53,324 nucleotides of DNA from DATJHM01 sp035493895. Its GTDB lineage: Bacteria; Chloroflexota; Ktedonobacteria; Ktedonobacterales; Ktedonobacteraceae. Below are positions 33,484-42,961 of the stretch, in pieces. The stretch's first letter is position 1, and each line of letters starts with the position of its first letter. The translations under genes and the position numbers were made by a program. The notes under the pieces were generated by a model, which was not told where the DNA came from, made no database searches, and saw only the letters and a program-made list of their open reading frames with translations. The stretch is taken from NCBI GenBank assembly GCA_035493895.1, contig DATJHM010000187.1, positions 1 through 53,324 of the forward strand, read 5' to 3'.

Positions 33484-36009
33484 ATGGCGAGGCGGATCGG
33501 CGATTCAGCGCATTCGCTCGGCGAGAGTAAAGTGCTAAAGGAGAAGCCCACACTACGCAGCGTGGGGGCCAGACCCAATCTTGCGAATTGGACGCTCACC
33601 TACGATTCATTCGAGCCTGAGCAGGAGAGGCTACGGGAGGTGCTGACTTCGACTGGCAACGGCTATTTTTGTACGCGTGGCAGTGCCGAATGGGCCGACG
33701 TGGACGATGTTCACTATCCAGGCACCTACGCGCATGGTTGCTATAACCGGGAGACGACGATCATGGGCGGTCGCCCGGTGCTCAATGAAGATCTGGTCAA
33801 TCTTCCCAACTGGCTCGTGCTCAAGCTCCGTATCGGTGGCGATGAGCCGATCAATCTCAAGAATGTCGAGCTTCTGAGCTATCGGCACGAGGTGGATTTC
33901 CGCAATGCGCTGGTGATGCGCAGGCTTCGCTTTCGCGATCGCCAGGGGCGCGAAACGACGCTCGCCAGCAGGCGCTTCGTCAGCATGGCCAATATGCATC
34001 TGGCTGCTCTGGAGTGGACCATCACTGCCGAGAACTGGTCAGGTCCGGTGGAGGTGATTACGGCGCTGGATGCGCGCGTCATCAACCAGGGCGTCACCCG
34101 CTACCGCGAACTCGAAGGTCGCCATGTGCACCCAATCGCGAGCCGGACTCCGTGTGCGGACACCATCTCTCTGATCGCACAGACGCGCCAGTCCCACATC
34201 TACGTGGCTGAGGCTGCAAGGACGCGCGTGTACGGAGACGTGGGTGAGCAGGCGCTCGAACGCAGGCATTATCGAATGGAGGACTACATTCAGCAGACGC
34301 TGAGCTTCGATCTCCAGCAAGGACAATCTGTCCGTGTCGAGAAGCTCGTCTCGTTCTACACGTCTCGCGATCGAGCAATTAACGAGCCTCTATCCAATGC
34401 TGAGAAGGCGGTCGACTGCTTCGGCACGTTCGGCGAGGCCTTCGAACATCATCAGCGTGCGTGGGATGAGCTGTGGGACGAGTGCGATATTCGCGTGCCC
34501 AACGATGACCGGGTCCAGTTCCTGCTGCGCTTCCACGCCTCCCACGTTTTGCAGACCTGCTCTCCCCATACCGCCGATCTGGATACTGGCGTTCCCGCAC
34601 GCGGTCTCAATGGGGAAGCCTATCGCGGCCACATCTTCTGGGACGAACTTTACGTCTATCCCTTCCTGAATTTCCGCTTGCCGAAGATCACGCGCGGTCT
34701 GCTGATGTATCGGTATCGCAGACTCGACGAGGCCCGCGCCCTGGCTCGTGACGCAGGCTATCAGGGGGCAATGTACCCCTGGCAGAGCGGTAGTGATGGC
34801 AAAGAAGAGACGCAGGTTGTGCATCTCAACCCGCGCTCCATGGCGTGGGAACCGGACCTGAGCCAGAACCAGAGGCACGTGAGCGCGGCCATCTTCTATA
34901 ACATCTGGCACTACATTCAAGCCACTGGAGATACCGACTTCCTGCTCGGACCCGGTGCCGAGATGATGATAGAGATCGCTCGTTTCTGGTCCAGCATCGC
35001 TCACTTTAACCCGAAACGTGGCCGCTACGAGATTCACGGTGTCATGGGCCCGGACGAGTTTCACGAGAAATACCCGGACTCCGCTGAGCCTGGATTGCGC
35101 AATAACGCGTACACCAACGTGATGGTAGCGTGGCTCCTGGATATCGCTGGCAGGCTCCTCGACATGCTCCCGGAGCGGCGGCGCTCTTTCTGGGAGCAGA
35201 TTGGCCTCACCGATCTGGAGATCAAGACCTGGAAGGATATGAGCCGCAAGATGTATGTTCCCTTTCATGCCGATGGCGTTATCAGTCAGTTTGAGGGATG
35301 GGAGGATCTGGAGGAGCTGGACTGGGATGCGTATCGCCAGAAGTACGGCAATATCCAGAGGCTCGACCGTATCCTGCGGGCGGAGGGGAAGGAGCCCGAT
35401 CGCTATAAGCTGTCGAAGCAGGCGGATACTGTGCTATTGTTCTACCTGTTCCGGCAGGATGAGCTGAAGCAGATCTTCGAGCGCCTCGGCTATTCGTACA
35501 CCCTTGAGACGCTACATAAGACCGTCGCCTACTATGATGCCCGCACTTCGCATGGGTCCACTCTGAGCTTCGTCGCGTATGCCGGGATTTTCGCGGAGAT
35601 CGACCCGACTACCTCCTGGGAGCGGTACATGGTGGCATTGGAGAGCGACGTCGGCGACGTGCAGGGCGGCACCACGGCCGAGGGCATCCACATGGGCGTG
35701 ATGGCGGGAACGCTGGATCTGGTGCAGCGCAGCTACATAGGCGAAGTGATTCGCGATGGCATCCTCTACTTCAACCCCAAAGTTATGGATCATCTGCGCG
35801 GCCTGACCCTCCCCATGCACTTCAGAGGCCTGCTGATCGAGGTCACTCTTGAGGACAACCATCTGCGAGTCAGTACCGAGAGTGATAGCCTGAGCAACCG
35901 TTCGGTGAAACTGGGGGTCGGAGACCAGGTACGGGAGATCAGGGCCGGAGAGAGCTACACCTTTGATCTCGGAACCAGATCCAGGCGTCGTTTGCCTGCC
36001 GCTCCGTAG
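33484..36009 (+). CDS. Glycoside hydrolase family 65 protein (disaccharide phosphorylase-like)
   Basis: 841 residues; GGGAGGTG precedes the ATG. GH65 order is clear: N-terminal beta-sandwich beginning WTLTYDSFEPEQERLREVL and STGNGYFCTRGSAEW, then the (alpha/alpha)6 barrel with GHIFWDELYVYPFLNF, GAMYPWQSGSDGKEETQ, the general-acid block HGVMGPDEFHEKYP (Glu), and HGSTLS, which binds phosphate in the phosphorylases. The C-terminal sandwich ends near residue 825. Presence of HGSTLS favours a phosphorylase (kojibiose, trehalose, nigerose or maltose type) over a hydrolase. No beta-phosphoglucomutase or sugar transporter lies beside it, so the substrate is open. Divergent from the truncated BTAD regulator, a possible former partner. 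Confidence 0.92.
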   Translation: MARRIGDSAHSLGESKVLKEKPTLRSVGARPNLANWTLTYDSFEPEQERLREVLTSTGNGYFCTRGSAEWADVDDVHYPGTYAHGCYNRETTIMGGRPVLNEDLVNLPNWLVLKLRIGGDEPINLKNVELLSYRHEVDFRNALVMRRLRFRDRQGRETTLASRRFVSMANMHLAALEWTITAENWSGPVEVITALDARVINQGVTRYRELEGRHVHPIASRTPCADTISLIAQTRQSHIYVAEAARTRVYGDVGEQALERRHYRMEDYIQQTLSFDLQQGQSVRVEKLVSFYTSRDRAINEPLSNAEKAVDCFGTFGEAFEHHQRAWDELWDECDIRVPNDDRVQFLLRFHASHVLQTCSPHTADLDTGVPARGLNGEAYRGHIFWDELYVYPFLNFRLPKITRGLLMYRYRRLDEARALARDAGYQGAMYPWQSGSDGKEETQVVHLNPRSMAWEPDLSQNQRHVSAAIFYNIWHYIQATGDTDFLLGPGAEMMIEIARFWSSIAHFNPKRGRYEIHGVMGPDEFHEKYPDSAEPGLRNNAYTNVMVAWLLDIAGRLLDMLPERRRSFWEQIGLTDLEIKTWKDMSRKMYVPFHADGVISQFEGWEDLEELDWDAYRQKYGNIQRLDRILRAEGKEPDRYKLSKQADTVLLFYLFRQDELKQIFERLGYSYTLETLHKTVAYYDARTSHGSTLSFVAYAGIFAEIDPTTSWERYMVALESDVGDVQGGTTAEGIHMGVMAGTLDLVQRSYIGEVIRDGILYFNPKVMDHLRGLTLPMHFRGLLIEVTLEDNHLRVSTESDSLSNRSVKLGVGDQVREIRAGESYTFDLGTRSRRRLPAAP

Positions 36010-36062
36010 TCGTCTTACTCCAGTGTCATTTTTGCCTCACCGAAAAAATGATTTTACACTCT

Positions 36063-36114
36063 CGGTGGGAGATTGTTCTGCTCCCCTATAATTCTATAGG
36101 GGAAATTCTCACCG
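36063..36114 (+). terminator. Nested stem-loop after GH65 gene
   Basis: CCCCTATA (36083-36090) pairs with TATAGGGG (36095-36102) around ATTC. An outer stem, CGGTGGGAGA (36063-36072) with TCTCACCG (36107-36114), has one bulged base. TATTTC follows. It lies 54 bases past the GH65 stop. Confidence 0.6.
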
Positions 36115-36210
36115 TATTTCCCTTCCACCTGCTGCCATTGTATGCAGAAAATCCTCTACTTCTGTAGATGCGCTATGGCCTCCTGGCAGATACACTCTCA
36201 AACAGGAAAA

Positions 36211-36549
36211 CTAAAACCAGCGGCGGCGGCGTGGGGGACGAACATAGCTCCCACGTCGATAGTAGCGCGCATAGTAAGGCCGGACGCGATGGTAGGCAAA
36301 ACCGCTCCAGATCGCGACAAGAATAGCGGCGGCGATGATGGTACTGATCAAGGGAACACCATCCAGCGACGGCTCACCCGCGATACGAAAATGGAAGACG
36401 CCGACAATCAGAAAAATGGCGATCAAGCCTACGATAATAGCGCCTATGATGCCGTCAGGCGCCCTCCGACGCGCGAGCAATTCTCCAATCACACCAACCA
36501 GGGCTGCAAGAATGATCCAGATGAGTAATTGCGTGAATGAAACGACCAT
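36211..36549 (-). CDS. GlsB/YeaQ/YmgE family (transglycosylase-associated) membrane protein
   Basis: 112 residues from ATG 36549, with a perfect AAGGAGG 6 bases upstream. Three hydrophobic segments: LLIWIILAALVGVIGELLAR, GIIGAIIVGLIAIFLIVGVF and STIIAAAILVAIWSGFAY. The first carries the family's G-x-x-G-E pattern. The C-terminal tail is very basic and tyrosine-rich (YYARYYRRGSYVRPPRRRRW), unusual compared with the short standard tail, and may bind acidic polymers. The family is linked to stress and the cell envelope, with no proven reaction. Confidence 0.8.
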   Translation of the reverse strand: MVVSFTQLLIWIILAALVGVIGELLARRRAPDGIIGAIIVGLIAIFLIVGVFHFRIAGEPSLDGVPLISTIIAAAILVAIWSGFAYHRVRPYYARYYRRGSYVRPPRRRRWF

Positions 36550-37070
36550 TGTTTCCTCCTTGATAAAATCTATCGTCGATCCGATATACTCTTCTTTATA
36601 TAGATAAACGATTTTAAGTGGAATGGCTGCTAAGCACAATACAGGGAAAGCCAATCCTGGAAGTTCATCCCTATTTGGAGGGGGATGTATGCGAAAACGT
36701 GCGCTCACTCTGGTCTTGAGCTGAAGATGAACGCCGTTTTTTACAAAGAACATATCTCGTGAGAAGATTTCTATGTCTTTATCAGTATACGGTATTTTTG
36801 AGATTATATTCTTCATTTTCTGTTAGAATACGTTAAATTTTTCATTATATACTTTAAAGTATGTTGAGAATGGCAAATAATATTTGCTTGAGGTCGGTCA
36901 TTGGCGAAGATTTCTCATTCATCTTCGGGTGCATTGGCCCCTGCCTGGATAATTATCACGCACGTAAGGGGGGAAGATAGCCATTTGGTCACAAATGCTC
37001 GTATACCTGGTGGCTCTAGCGGTATAGTAGAGCTGTAAGATTATTGTTCTTCTTCAGGAAGGAGATTCCC
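36550..37070. other. Gene-free region with a 14-bp palindrome
   Basis: 520 bases between two divergently transcribed small membrane-protein genes. AT-rich around 36780-36880. ATACTTTAAAGTAT (36849-36862) is a perfect palindrome and may be an operator. No reading frame is supported. Confidence 0.5.
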
Positions 37071-37247
37071 GTGGAACATTCAGGTACTCCGATAAGAGGG
37101 ATTCTGGCTGCTCTCTTTCTTATTGTGGTGCTGCTTGCTACTGCCTACCTCCAGACCGTCTTGAATTTCAGTACGTATGTAGCCCTTGCGGTATGCTTTG
37201 TCGATGTTATTATCTCCGCTACGATTCTCCTGGGTGGTTCGGCATAG
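37071..37247 (+). CDS. Small two-helix membrane protein
   Basis: 58 residues from GTG 37071, chosen because AGGAAGGAG lies 7 bases before it. Two hydrophobic helices, ILAALFLIVVLLATAYLQTV and STYVALAVCFVDVIISATIL, with a short polar start and a GGSA end. No known motif; such short proteins can be subunits or regulators of larger membrane complexes, but nothing here shows which. Confidence 0.6.
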   Translation: MEHSGTPIRGILAALFLIVVLLATAYLQTVLNFSTYVALAVCFVDVIISATILLGGSA

Positions 37248-37713
37248 CATCGCAGCTTGCCTGGGTCAGTTCTTCAGGGACCGTACAACCTTGCTCCCGG
37301 GCCTGCTATCACGTAGAACGTATTGGGTTGCTCTCGCACTGTAGCGAGAAGTGTGAGCGGGTGCCCGGGAAGCGTCTGGGGAGAGGATGCGCTAGCATCG
37401 TGTCCTTTATCACAGATCGGCAGAGCATGATCTGGCTGAGAAAAAGATGGCGAATGCACGCATCATTTTCCAGAGATAATCTTCTCTCGCCTTAGATACT
37501 TGAGACACGCCGTTCCTGAGTAAAGATAGGTATTACGCTTTTTCCTCTTCATACACTACCTGGTATTGACATTTCTCTGTTTTGTAGAATATATTTTTAT
37601 AAGCGGTATCTCTTGTTGTTCTTCTGATACTCTTAAAAATAGCTCCTGGTGAATTGTTGTTCCGTGCAATTTCCAAATGTGGCTCTGCTGCCACTGAAAG
37701 GATGGACAGCGTT
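37248..37713. other. Gene-free region upstream of the Baeyer-Villiger monooxygenase
   Basis: About 465 bases. Several short hairpins (for instance CTCGC...GCGAG near 37335-37350) but no tRNA fold. The last 150 bases are AT-rich and probably contain the monooxygenase promoter. Confidence 0.4.
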
Positions 37714-39345
37714 ATGTCCAGCGGATACCAGCGTTCAAGCGAAATCGGTAGGGCCCGCGACTTCGATGCCGTCATCATCGGGGCCGGGTTCTCGGGGCTG
37801 TATATGCTGTATCGCCTGCGTGCGCTTGGACTCTCGACACGGGTATACGAAGCCGGGGAAGGTGTTGGCGGTACCTGGTACTGGAATCGTTACCCCGGGG
37901 CACGCTGTGATAGTCCGAGTGTGCATTACTCCTATTCATTCTCACCCGAACTCGAACAGGAATGGGAGTGGACTGAGAAGTATCCTCGCCAACCAGAGAT
38001 TCTGCGCTACCTCAACCATGTTGCCGATCGCTTCGATCTGCGCCCCTCTATCCAATTTAACACCAGCGTGACTTCTGCCGCCTACGACGATGCCCGCGGA
38101 CACTGGATTATCCAGACAGATCAGGGAGATCAGGTCTCCGCATCCTACTGCATCACTGCGGTCGGTTGTCTTTCGACACCCAATATCCCACGCATACCCG
38201 GCATCGATTCGTTCGCGGGACCTGTGTACCATACCAGTCGCTGGCCGCACGAAGGCGTTGATCTCACTGGTAAGCGCGTCGGCGTAATTGGCACTGGCTC
38301 GACGGGCATTCAGGCGATCCCGCAGATCGCGAAACAAGCCGCGCATGTGACCGTTTTCCAGCGCACGCCAAACTACAGTATTCCCGCGCACAATCGACCC
38401 CTTACCGCAGAAGAAAAAGCCAGCGTTAAGGCACAGTATCGCCAGTTGCGCCAGACGGACCGCGAATCTGCCATAGGCCTCACTTTCGCCGTGACGAATC
38501 AGTCCGCTCTCGATGTGACGCCAGAAGAACGGCAGCAGAAGCTTGAGGGGGCGTGGGCGCTGGGTGGCTTCCAGGTGCTCGCAACGTTCTCGGATGTGGC
38601 AATCAATCTGCAAGCCAATACGCATATGGCCGATTTCGTACGCTCCAAGATTGCGGAAATTGTTCATGATCCAGCGGTGGCGAAATTGCTGATGCCCCAT
38701 GATCACCCGATTGGGAGCAAGCGCATCTGCGTTGATACGGAATACTATGAGACCTATAACCGTGAGAACGTGACGCTGGTGGACGTGCGTACTTCTCCCA
38801 TTGAGGAGATCACTTCCACTGGTCTCCGTACTCAGGATGCCGAGTATCCGTTAGGTGTTATCGTGTTCGCGACCGGTTTTGATGCCATGACCGGCTCTCT
38901 TTTCAACTTGAATATTCGCGGCAAAGATGGTCTGGCCCTCAAAGAGAAATGGGCGCACGGACCGCGTACCTACCTGGGCCTGATGACGGCTGATTTCCCG
39001 AATTTGTTCACGATCACTGGTCCTGGTAGCCCCTCTGTACTGAGCAATATGACCGTCTCTATCGAGCAGCATGTTGAATGGATCGCCGAGTGCATTCAGT
39101 ACATGCGCGAGCACCATTTTACCCACCTCGAACCGCAGCGTGAAGCCGAGGATGCCTGGGTGGCTCACGTTAACGAGGTGGCTCATCTCACGCTGTACCC
39201 ACGTGCTAACTCCTGGTATCTTGGCGCAAATATTCCCGGCAAGCCCCGCATCTTCATGCCCTATGTCGGCGGCGTGGGCAACTACCGCATAAAGTGCCAG
39301 GAGATAGCAAGCAAAGGCTACACGGGATTTGCTCTCTCGGTATAA
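37714..39345 (+). CDS. Flavin-dependent Baeyer-Villiger-type monooxygenase
   Basis: About 543 residues from ATG 37714 (AAAGG upstream; 37702 and an earlier codon are possible). FAD-binding FDAVIIGAGFSGLYMLYRLR at the N-terminus, then YEAGEGVGGTWYWNRYPGAR, typical of class B BVMOs. The BVMO fingerprint FAGPVYHTSRWPH is intact, directly followed by the NADPH-binding GVIGTGSTGIQ. It should insert an oxygen next to a ketone to give an ester or lactone, using NADPH and O2. The next gene, 129 bases on, is an esterase, which would hydrolyse that product. Substrate (cyclic, linear or aryl ketone) unknown. Confidence 0.93.
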   Translation: MSSGYQRSSEIGRARDFDAVIIGAGFSGLYMLYRLRALGLSTRVYEAGEGVGGTWYWNRYPGARCDSPSVHYSYSFSPELEQEWEWTEKYPRQPEILRYLNHVADRFDLRPSIQFNTSVTSAAYDDARGHWIIQTDQGDQVSASYCITAVGCLSTPNIPRIPGIDSFAGPVYHTSRWPHEGVDLTGKRVGVIGTGSTGIQAIPQIAKQAAHVTVFQRTPNYSIPAHNRPLTAEEKASVKAQYRQLRQTDRESAIGLTFAVTNQSALDVTPEERQQKLEGAWALGGFQVLATFSDVAINLQANTHMADFVRSKIAEIVHDPAVAKLLMPHDHPIGSKRICVDTEYYETYNRENVTLVDVRTSPIEEITSTGLRTQDAEYPLGVIVFATGFDAMTGSLFNLNIRGKDGLALKEKWAHGPRTYLGLMTADFPNLFTITGPGSPSVLSNMTVSIEQHVEWIAECIQYMREHHFTHLEPQREAEDAWVAHVNEVAHLTLYPRANSWYLGANIPGKPRIFMPYVGGVGNYRIKCQEIASKGYTGFALSV

Positions 39346-39473
39346 CTGCCCCTTCCCAACTATTTTCGACTGAGCGCGTCCAAAAAATTTCGAGTGCCAC
39401 TTTCACTGGCAAAAAGAATGCATGTGCGACAAAACCATCAGCTTGTTTCACACATATGAACGAGGAGGAGAAA

Positions 39474-40442
39474 ATGACCGCTACGACTACCAGACATCTT
39501 GTCGATCCAGAGATCATTTCGATGCTTGATATGTTTCCCCCTTTGAATCTGAGCGTAGAATCATTGCCACAAATGCGCGAGGTGCTCAATGAGATGAATG
39601 CTCAGGTGCTTGCGACCCTGCCCGAAACCCCTGATATTGCTGTCAGCGAGCGCCGTATCCCCGGTCCGCAGGGTGCGCCTGATGTGCGCGTGCTGGTGTA
39701 TCTTCCGAAAAACGTCTCCACGCCTACGCCCGGGTTGCTCTGGATTCACGGCGGCGGATATGTTCTTGGCAACGCCGATCAGGCACGCCCGCAGGTGCAA
39801 GGTATTATTTCTGCAACTGGCTGTGCGGTGGTAGCTGTGGACTATCGCCTTGCGCCAGAGGTACCGCACCCCGGCCCGGTCGAAGATTGCTATGCTGCTT
39901 TGAAATGGCTGTACACGAATGCCGATGAACTGGGCGTGGATGCCAATCGTCTCGCTATCGGTGGCGACAGTGCAGGAGGCGGTTTGACGGCGGCATTGGC
40001 GCTTCTGACCCGCGACCGGGGCGAAGTGCCGCTCATCTTCCAACTCCTGATCTATCCCATGCTCGACGACCGTACCGTTACAGCAGCAGATCCCCACCCC
40101 TACACGGGCGAGTACGTCTGGACGGCCGACGCCAATCACTTTGGTTGGGCCGCGCTCCTGGGGCAAGAGCCCGGCGGACCGGATGTCTCCCCCTATGCTG
40201 CCCCTGCGCGCGCCGAGCATCTTGAGGGGCTCCCGCCTGCCCTCATCGGCGTTGGCACGCTCGATCTCTTCCTGGAGGAGGACCTTGAGTATGCCCGCCG
40301 CCTGATGCGCGCAGGCGTACCCACAGAACTTCACGTGTACCCTGGCGCATTCCATGCCTTCCCGATGGCGGCCGACGCAAAGGTCTCACAGGCATTTATA
40401 CGTGACTACTTGAATGCGTTAACTCGCGCCTTCAACAAGTGA
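39474..40442 (+). CDS. HSL-family alpha/beta hydrolase (esterase)
   Basis: 322 residues from ATG 39474, with GAGGAGGAG immediately upstream. Hormone-sensitive-lipase family marks: oxyanion motif LLWIHGGGYVLG, VVAVDYRLAPEVPHPGPVED, nucleophile LAIGGDSAGGGLTAA (Ser), acid near GTLDLFLEEDLEYA and His in YPGAFHAFP. Cytoplasmic, no signal peptide. Same strand and 128 bases after the Baeyer-Villiger monooxygenase; the pair forms a textbook ketone-to-ester-to-alcohol-plus-acid route, here inferred from context. Confidence 0.93.
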   Translation: MTATTTRHLVDPEIISMLDMFPPLNLSVESLPQMREVLNEMNAQVLATLPETPDIAVSERRIPGPQGAPDVRVLVYLPKNVSTPTPGLLWIHGGGYVLGNADQARPQVQGIISATGCAVVAVDYRLAPEVPHPGPVEDCYAALKWLYTNADELGVDANRLAIGGDSAGGGLTAALALLTRDRGEVPLIFQLLIYPMLDDRTVTAADPHPYTGEYVWTADANHFGWAALLGQEPGGPDVSPYAAPARAEHLEGLPPALIGVGTLDLFLEEDLEYARRLMRAGVPTELHVYPGAFHAFPMAADAKVSQAFIRDYLNALTRAFNK

Positions 40443-40494
40443 CATCCACGAAAAGGCTCCCCAGGCGCTCGTAATACGCAGTCAAACATTCGTA

Positions 40495-40680
40495 CCGCTC
40501 CCCAGGCCAGTAGGGACGCCATGAAGCCGCAGCGGAATGGCGTCCGGGAACTCGCTCGATCCTGCTCGCTCTCCAGACGTGGCGCTCCGCCCCTTCTCAC
40601 CGTTTCGCGTGCCATAGAAAACGTATGCCATAAACTTTGTAGATGCGCTGCTTGTCTGCGCCAGGGATTGGTCATTCCAG
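40495..40680 (+). repeat. Dispersed repeat family 1, long copy B, with a family-2-like end
   Basis: Bases 40495-40522 match copy A (27.9 kb) exactly; a 14-base spacer then leads to GGCGTCCGGGAACTCGC, again identical, and GACGTGGCG. The 3' part (from about 40648: GTAGATGCG...GCTTGTCTGCGCC) resembles the left end of the family-2 element at 51.9 kb. So the copy appears composite. It starts about 50 bases after the esterase stop. Confidence 0.75.
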
Positions 40681-40836
40681 GCGCTATAGCTGTGGCAAAA
40701 AATGCCTGCATGTTCGAACAAGAGAAATGCTGTGATATACTCTCTTCAGCTTAAAGAGAGCTTTCACATCCAAATGCCCGGCGTGAGCGCCGTGAGCTAA
40801 CACAGCATTGGCTGCAAATGGAAAAGGAGAACCGAA

Positions 40837-41292
40837 ATGATCGATGTCAATGAGATCCTGGCTGCATTGTTTCAGAAACGGCCTGCATGCGACACTGATG
40901 GCGTCTTTCATTACTTGCTGCGAGAAAGAGACGCAATGCTGGTGGTCGATACAACTCCATACCCGCAATGGTGGCAGACGCCAGAGACCCTGAAAGAGAC
41001 CTTGATGATCGATTGTGAACACAACAACGTCAGTCTGGGTTGGTTCATCAATGGTATCTCTCGCGCGTACATCAGCGCCTGGTCTGCGGAAGCAATGCTC
41101 TACAAAGAAGACGGAGACGAAGAGATCAAGCACCGAGAACTGGTGTTTGTTGGCTCGGACATAATTGTTGGCATCGATCTCCCTCCCGATCAGCTCAGTT
41201 ATCGGGTCGTCCCACGTGATTACTTTTATGACAACATCTATGAGGAACAAGTCTATCGTCTCCTCTCCTCAGCACAACCTTCTCTCTCGTAG
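40837..41292 (+). CDS. Uncharacterised cytoplasmic protein
   Basis: 151 residues; AAAAGGAG precedes the ATG by 8 bases. No signal peptide or membrane segment. Acidic, with several aromatic residues (TPYPQWWQTPETLKETL, LGWFINGISRAYISAW, YRVVPRDYFYDNIYEEQVY). I do not recognise a family. Stands alone between the repeat copy B and a convergent Lnt-like gene. Confidence 0.7.
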   Translation: MIDVNEILAALFQKRPACDTDGVFHYLLRERDAMLVVDTTPYPQWWQTPETLKETLMIDCEHNNVSLGWFINGISRAYISAWSAEAMLYKEDGDEEIKHRELVFVGSDIIVGIDLPPDQLSYRVVPRDYFYDNIYEEQVYRLLSSAQPSLS

Positions 41293-41344
41293 AAGCCAGA
41301 TACCCACAACCTTCTTTTATCGCAACGGCTCTTTTCGATAGGGG

Positions 41345-42961
41345 TCATCTCTCATATGCGTCAGTGTCGTGTGGGAGATGCGTTCGAGCCTTCAGCGCAG
41401 AAATTGCGGCGAAGAGCGTAAGTGCGAACAGGCCCGCAAGGCACAACCAGGTGAACAGATCGCCAATCATTCCATAGATCGTCCAGGTTCCCTTGACCGG
41501 AACGTAGGCAACCATTGTCTGCTGGTCCGTCATGTGATAGTCGCTCGCCACCAGCACATGCCCCTGATCATCAACGGTCATCGCGACATCTCCGCTCGCC
41601 TGCCGTACCAGCGCGTAGCCATACTCAATGGCACGCAGGCTGGTGGCCTGCGTTACCCAGGTCATGCTTCCTCCCGCGTTGTCATCCCACTCCTGGCTGG
41701 GCACAATCATGATATCGATCCCCTGGTTGCCGGTTTGATGCATCAGCGTTGGATAGAACGCGTCAAGACAGATCACAGTGGAGAGGCGTCCATAGGGCGT
41801 ATCTACGACCGGAATGTCGCCATTGCCAGGAATTGATGGATCGGCACCCGGCGCGGGATGCGTCTTATCATATGTCCAGAGAATATGCCCTGTTGGATCG
41901 ATGAGCACAGCTCTATTATGCACGGGAGTCTGATCTAGCTGGACAACGCGATAGGCCATCTCCAGGTAGATGTGCCCCTTGCTGGCCAGTGCCTGCCCAC
42001 GTGCAAGCAGAGACGTTTCGTCTTCGGGAAGCGTCGAGACTTCGATTTCAGGCCAGGAAATGATCTTTGCCCCGGCATTGGCCTCGCGTTGACTGACTAT
42101 GAATAGTGCATTCTCGACCATCGTGTAGGCCGCGCGCAACTGGGCGCGATCAGGCTGCTTCAGCGCTGCAAGACTATCCGTTGCCTGCTGATAGATGGCT
42201 TTGGGCGTACTCACGCCTGCAACGCGAACTGTTGCACTGGAGGGCGCGAAAAAGGTCAGGCGAATGCTGCCGCCTAACAAGACCAGGATCAGCACGCCGC
42301 TATAGAGCAGGGTGAGCGTGCGTATTCTGGGCCACGAGAAGTGCTGCTCCCAGATCCAGTTGGAGACCGATGCGAACCAGGCTATCAGGAAACTCACCCC
42401 GTAGACCCCTGTTAGAGCTGTGACCTGCAAGAGTGGGAGGTTCCCATACTGAGTAGCGCCAGCTGAAAAGAAGTAGCCATACGGGACGACGAGCGCATTG
42501 ATGTATTCACATGTTGCCAGCCCCATGGGAAAGATCAGGCTCGCCAGCAGTCCACTGAAGAGCATCAGGCGAGGCGCGAGTAGCCGATCAAGCAAGTAGG
42601 GGATCACCAGCAGCGTATGAGAGGCCAGAATAATCGCAAACATCAGCAGATTGACCGGAGAGAGGAGCTGCGGATCGTAGAAGCTGGACTGATACATCCA
42701 GAAGAGCGTAATGACGACCGAGGATAGCCAGACTCCGATTAATCCGTTTCGCAGACTCCTCGTTCGCGTAAAACGCAAGAAGAAGAGGGGGGCAAGCCAG
42801 GCGGCCAGCGGCATATTCCAGACGCCATTGGCCGCAAAGAGCGAGAAGAGCGTGCCAGGTGCCAGCCAGAAGTAGCCGAAACGATCAGTAAGCTCTGCCT
42901 GTTGCGCGGGAAAACGTCTATTCATAGATTGCTTTTTCATGCTTATTTGCTCTGTATTCAT
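41345..42961 (-). CDS. Apolipoprotein N-acyltransferase (Lnt)-like membrane carbon-nitrogen hydrolase
   Basis: 538 residues; AAGGAAA upstream. About seven N-terminal membrane helices, then an extracytoplasmic nitrilase-fold domain, then a final helix (about 500-520): the Lnt layout. The catalytic residues can be placed: Glu in SWPEIEVSTLP, Lys in YDKTHPAPGAD and Cys in VICLDAFYP. Classical Lnt N-acylates lipoproteins; relatives outside Gram-negatives may do this or another amidation. A lipoprotein gene lies in this window (29.2 kb) but not adjacent. Family firm, reaction moderately sure. Confidence 0.85.
   Translation of the reverse strand: MNTEQISMKKQSMNRRFPAQQAELTDRFGYFWLAPGTLFSLFAANGVWNMPLAAWLAPLFFLRFTRTRSLRNGLIGVWLSSVVITLFWMYQSSFYDPQLLSPVNLLMFAIILASHTLLVIPYLLDRLLAPRLMLFSGLLASLIFPMGLATCEYINALVVPYGYFFSAGATQYGNLPLLQVTALTGVYGVSFLIAWFASVSNWIWEQHFSWPRIRTLTLLYSGVLILVLLGGSIRLTFFAPSSATVRVAGVSTPKAIYQQATDSLAALKQPDRAQLRAAYTMVENALFIVSQREANAGAKIISWPEIEVSTLPEDETSLLARGQALASKGHIYLEMAYRVVQLDQTPVHNRAVLIDPTGHILWTYDKTHPAPGADPSIPGNGDIPVVDTPYGRLSTVICLDAFYPTLMHQTGNQGIDIMIVPSQEWDDNAGGSMTWVTQATSLRAIEYGYALVRQASGDVAMTVDDQGHVLVASDYHMTDQQTMVAYVPVKGTWTIYGMIGDLFTWLCLAGLFALTLFAAISALKARTHLPHDTDAYER

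Noticed and set aside
34390..35268. 292-residue open frame antisense to the GH65 gene
   Set aside because: GH65 on the other strand has full motif support; the antisense frame has no ribosome site or known domain and arises from GC-biased codons.
37310..37400. Possible tRNA or structured RNA
   Set aside because: Hairpins are present but no cloverleaf, T-loop GTTCRANNC or anticodon arm could be built.
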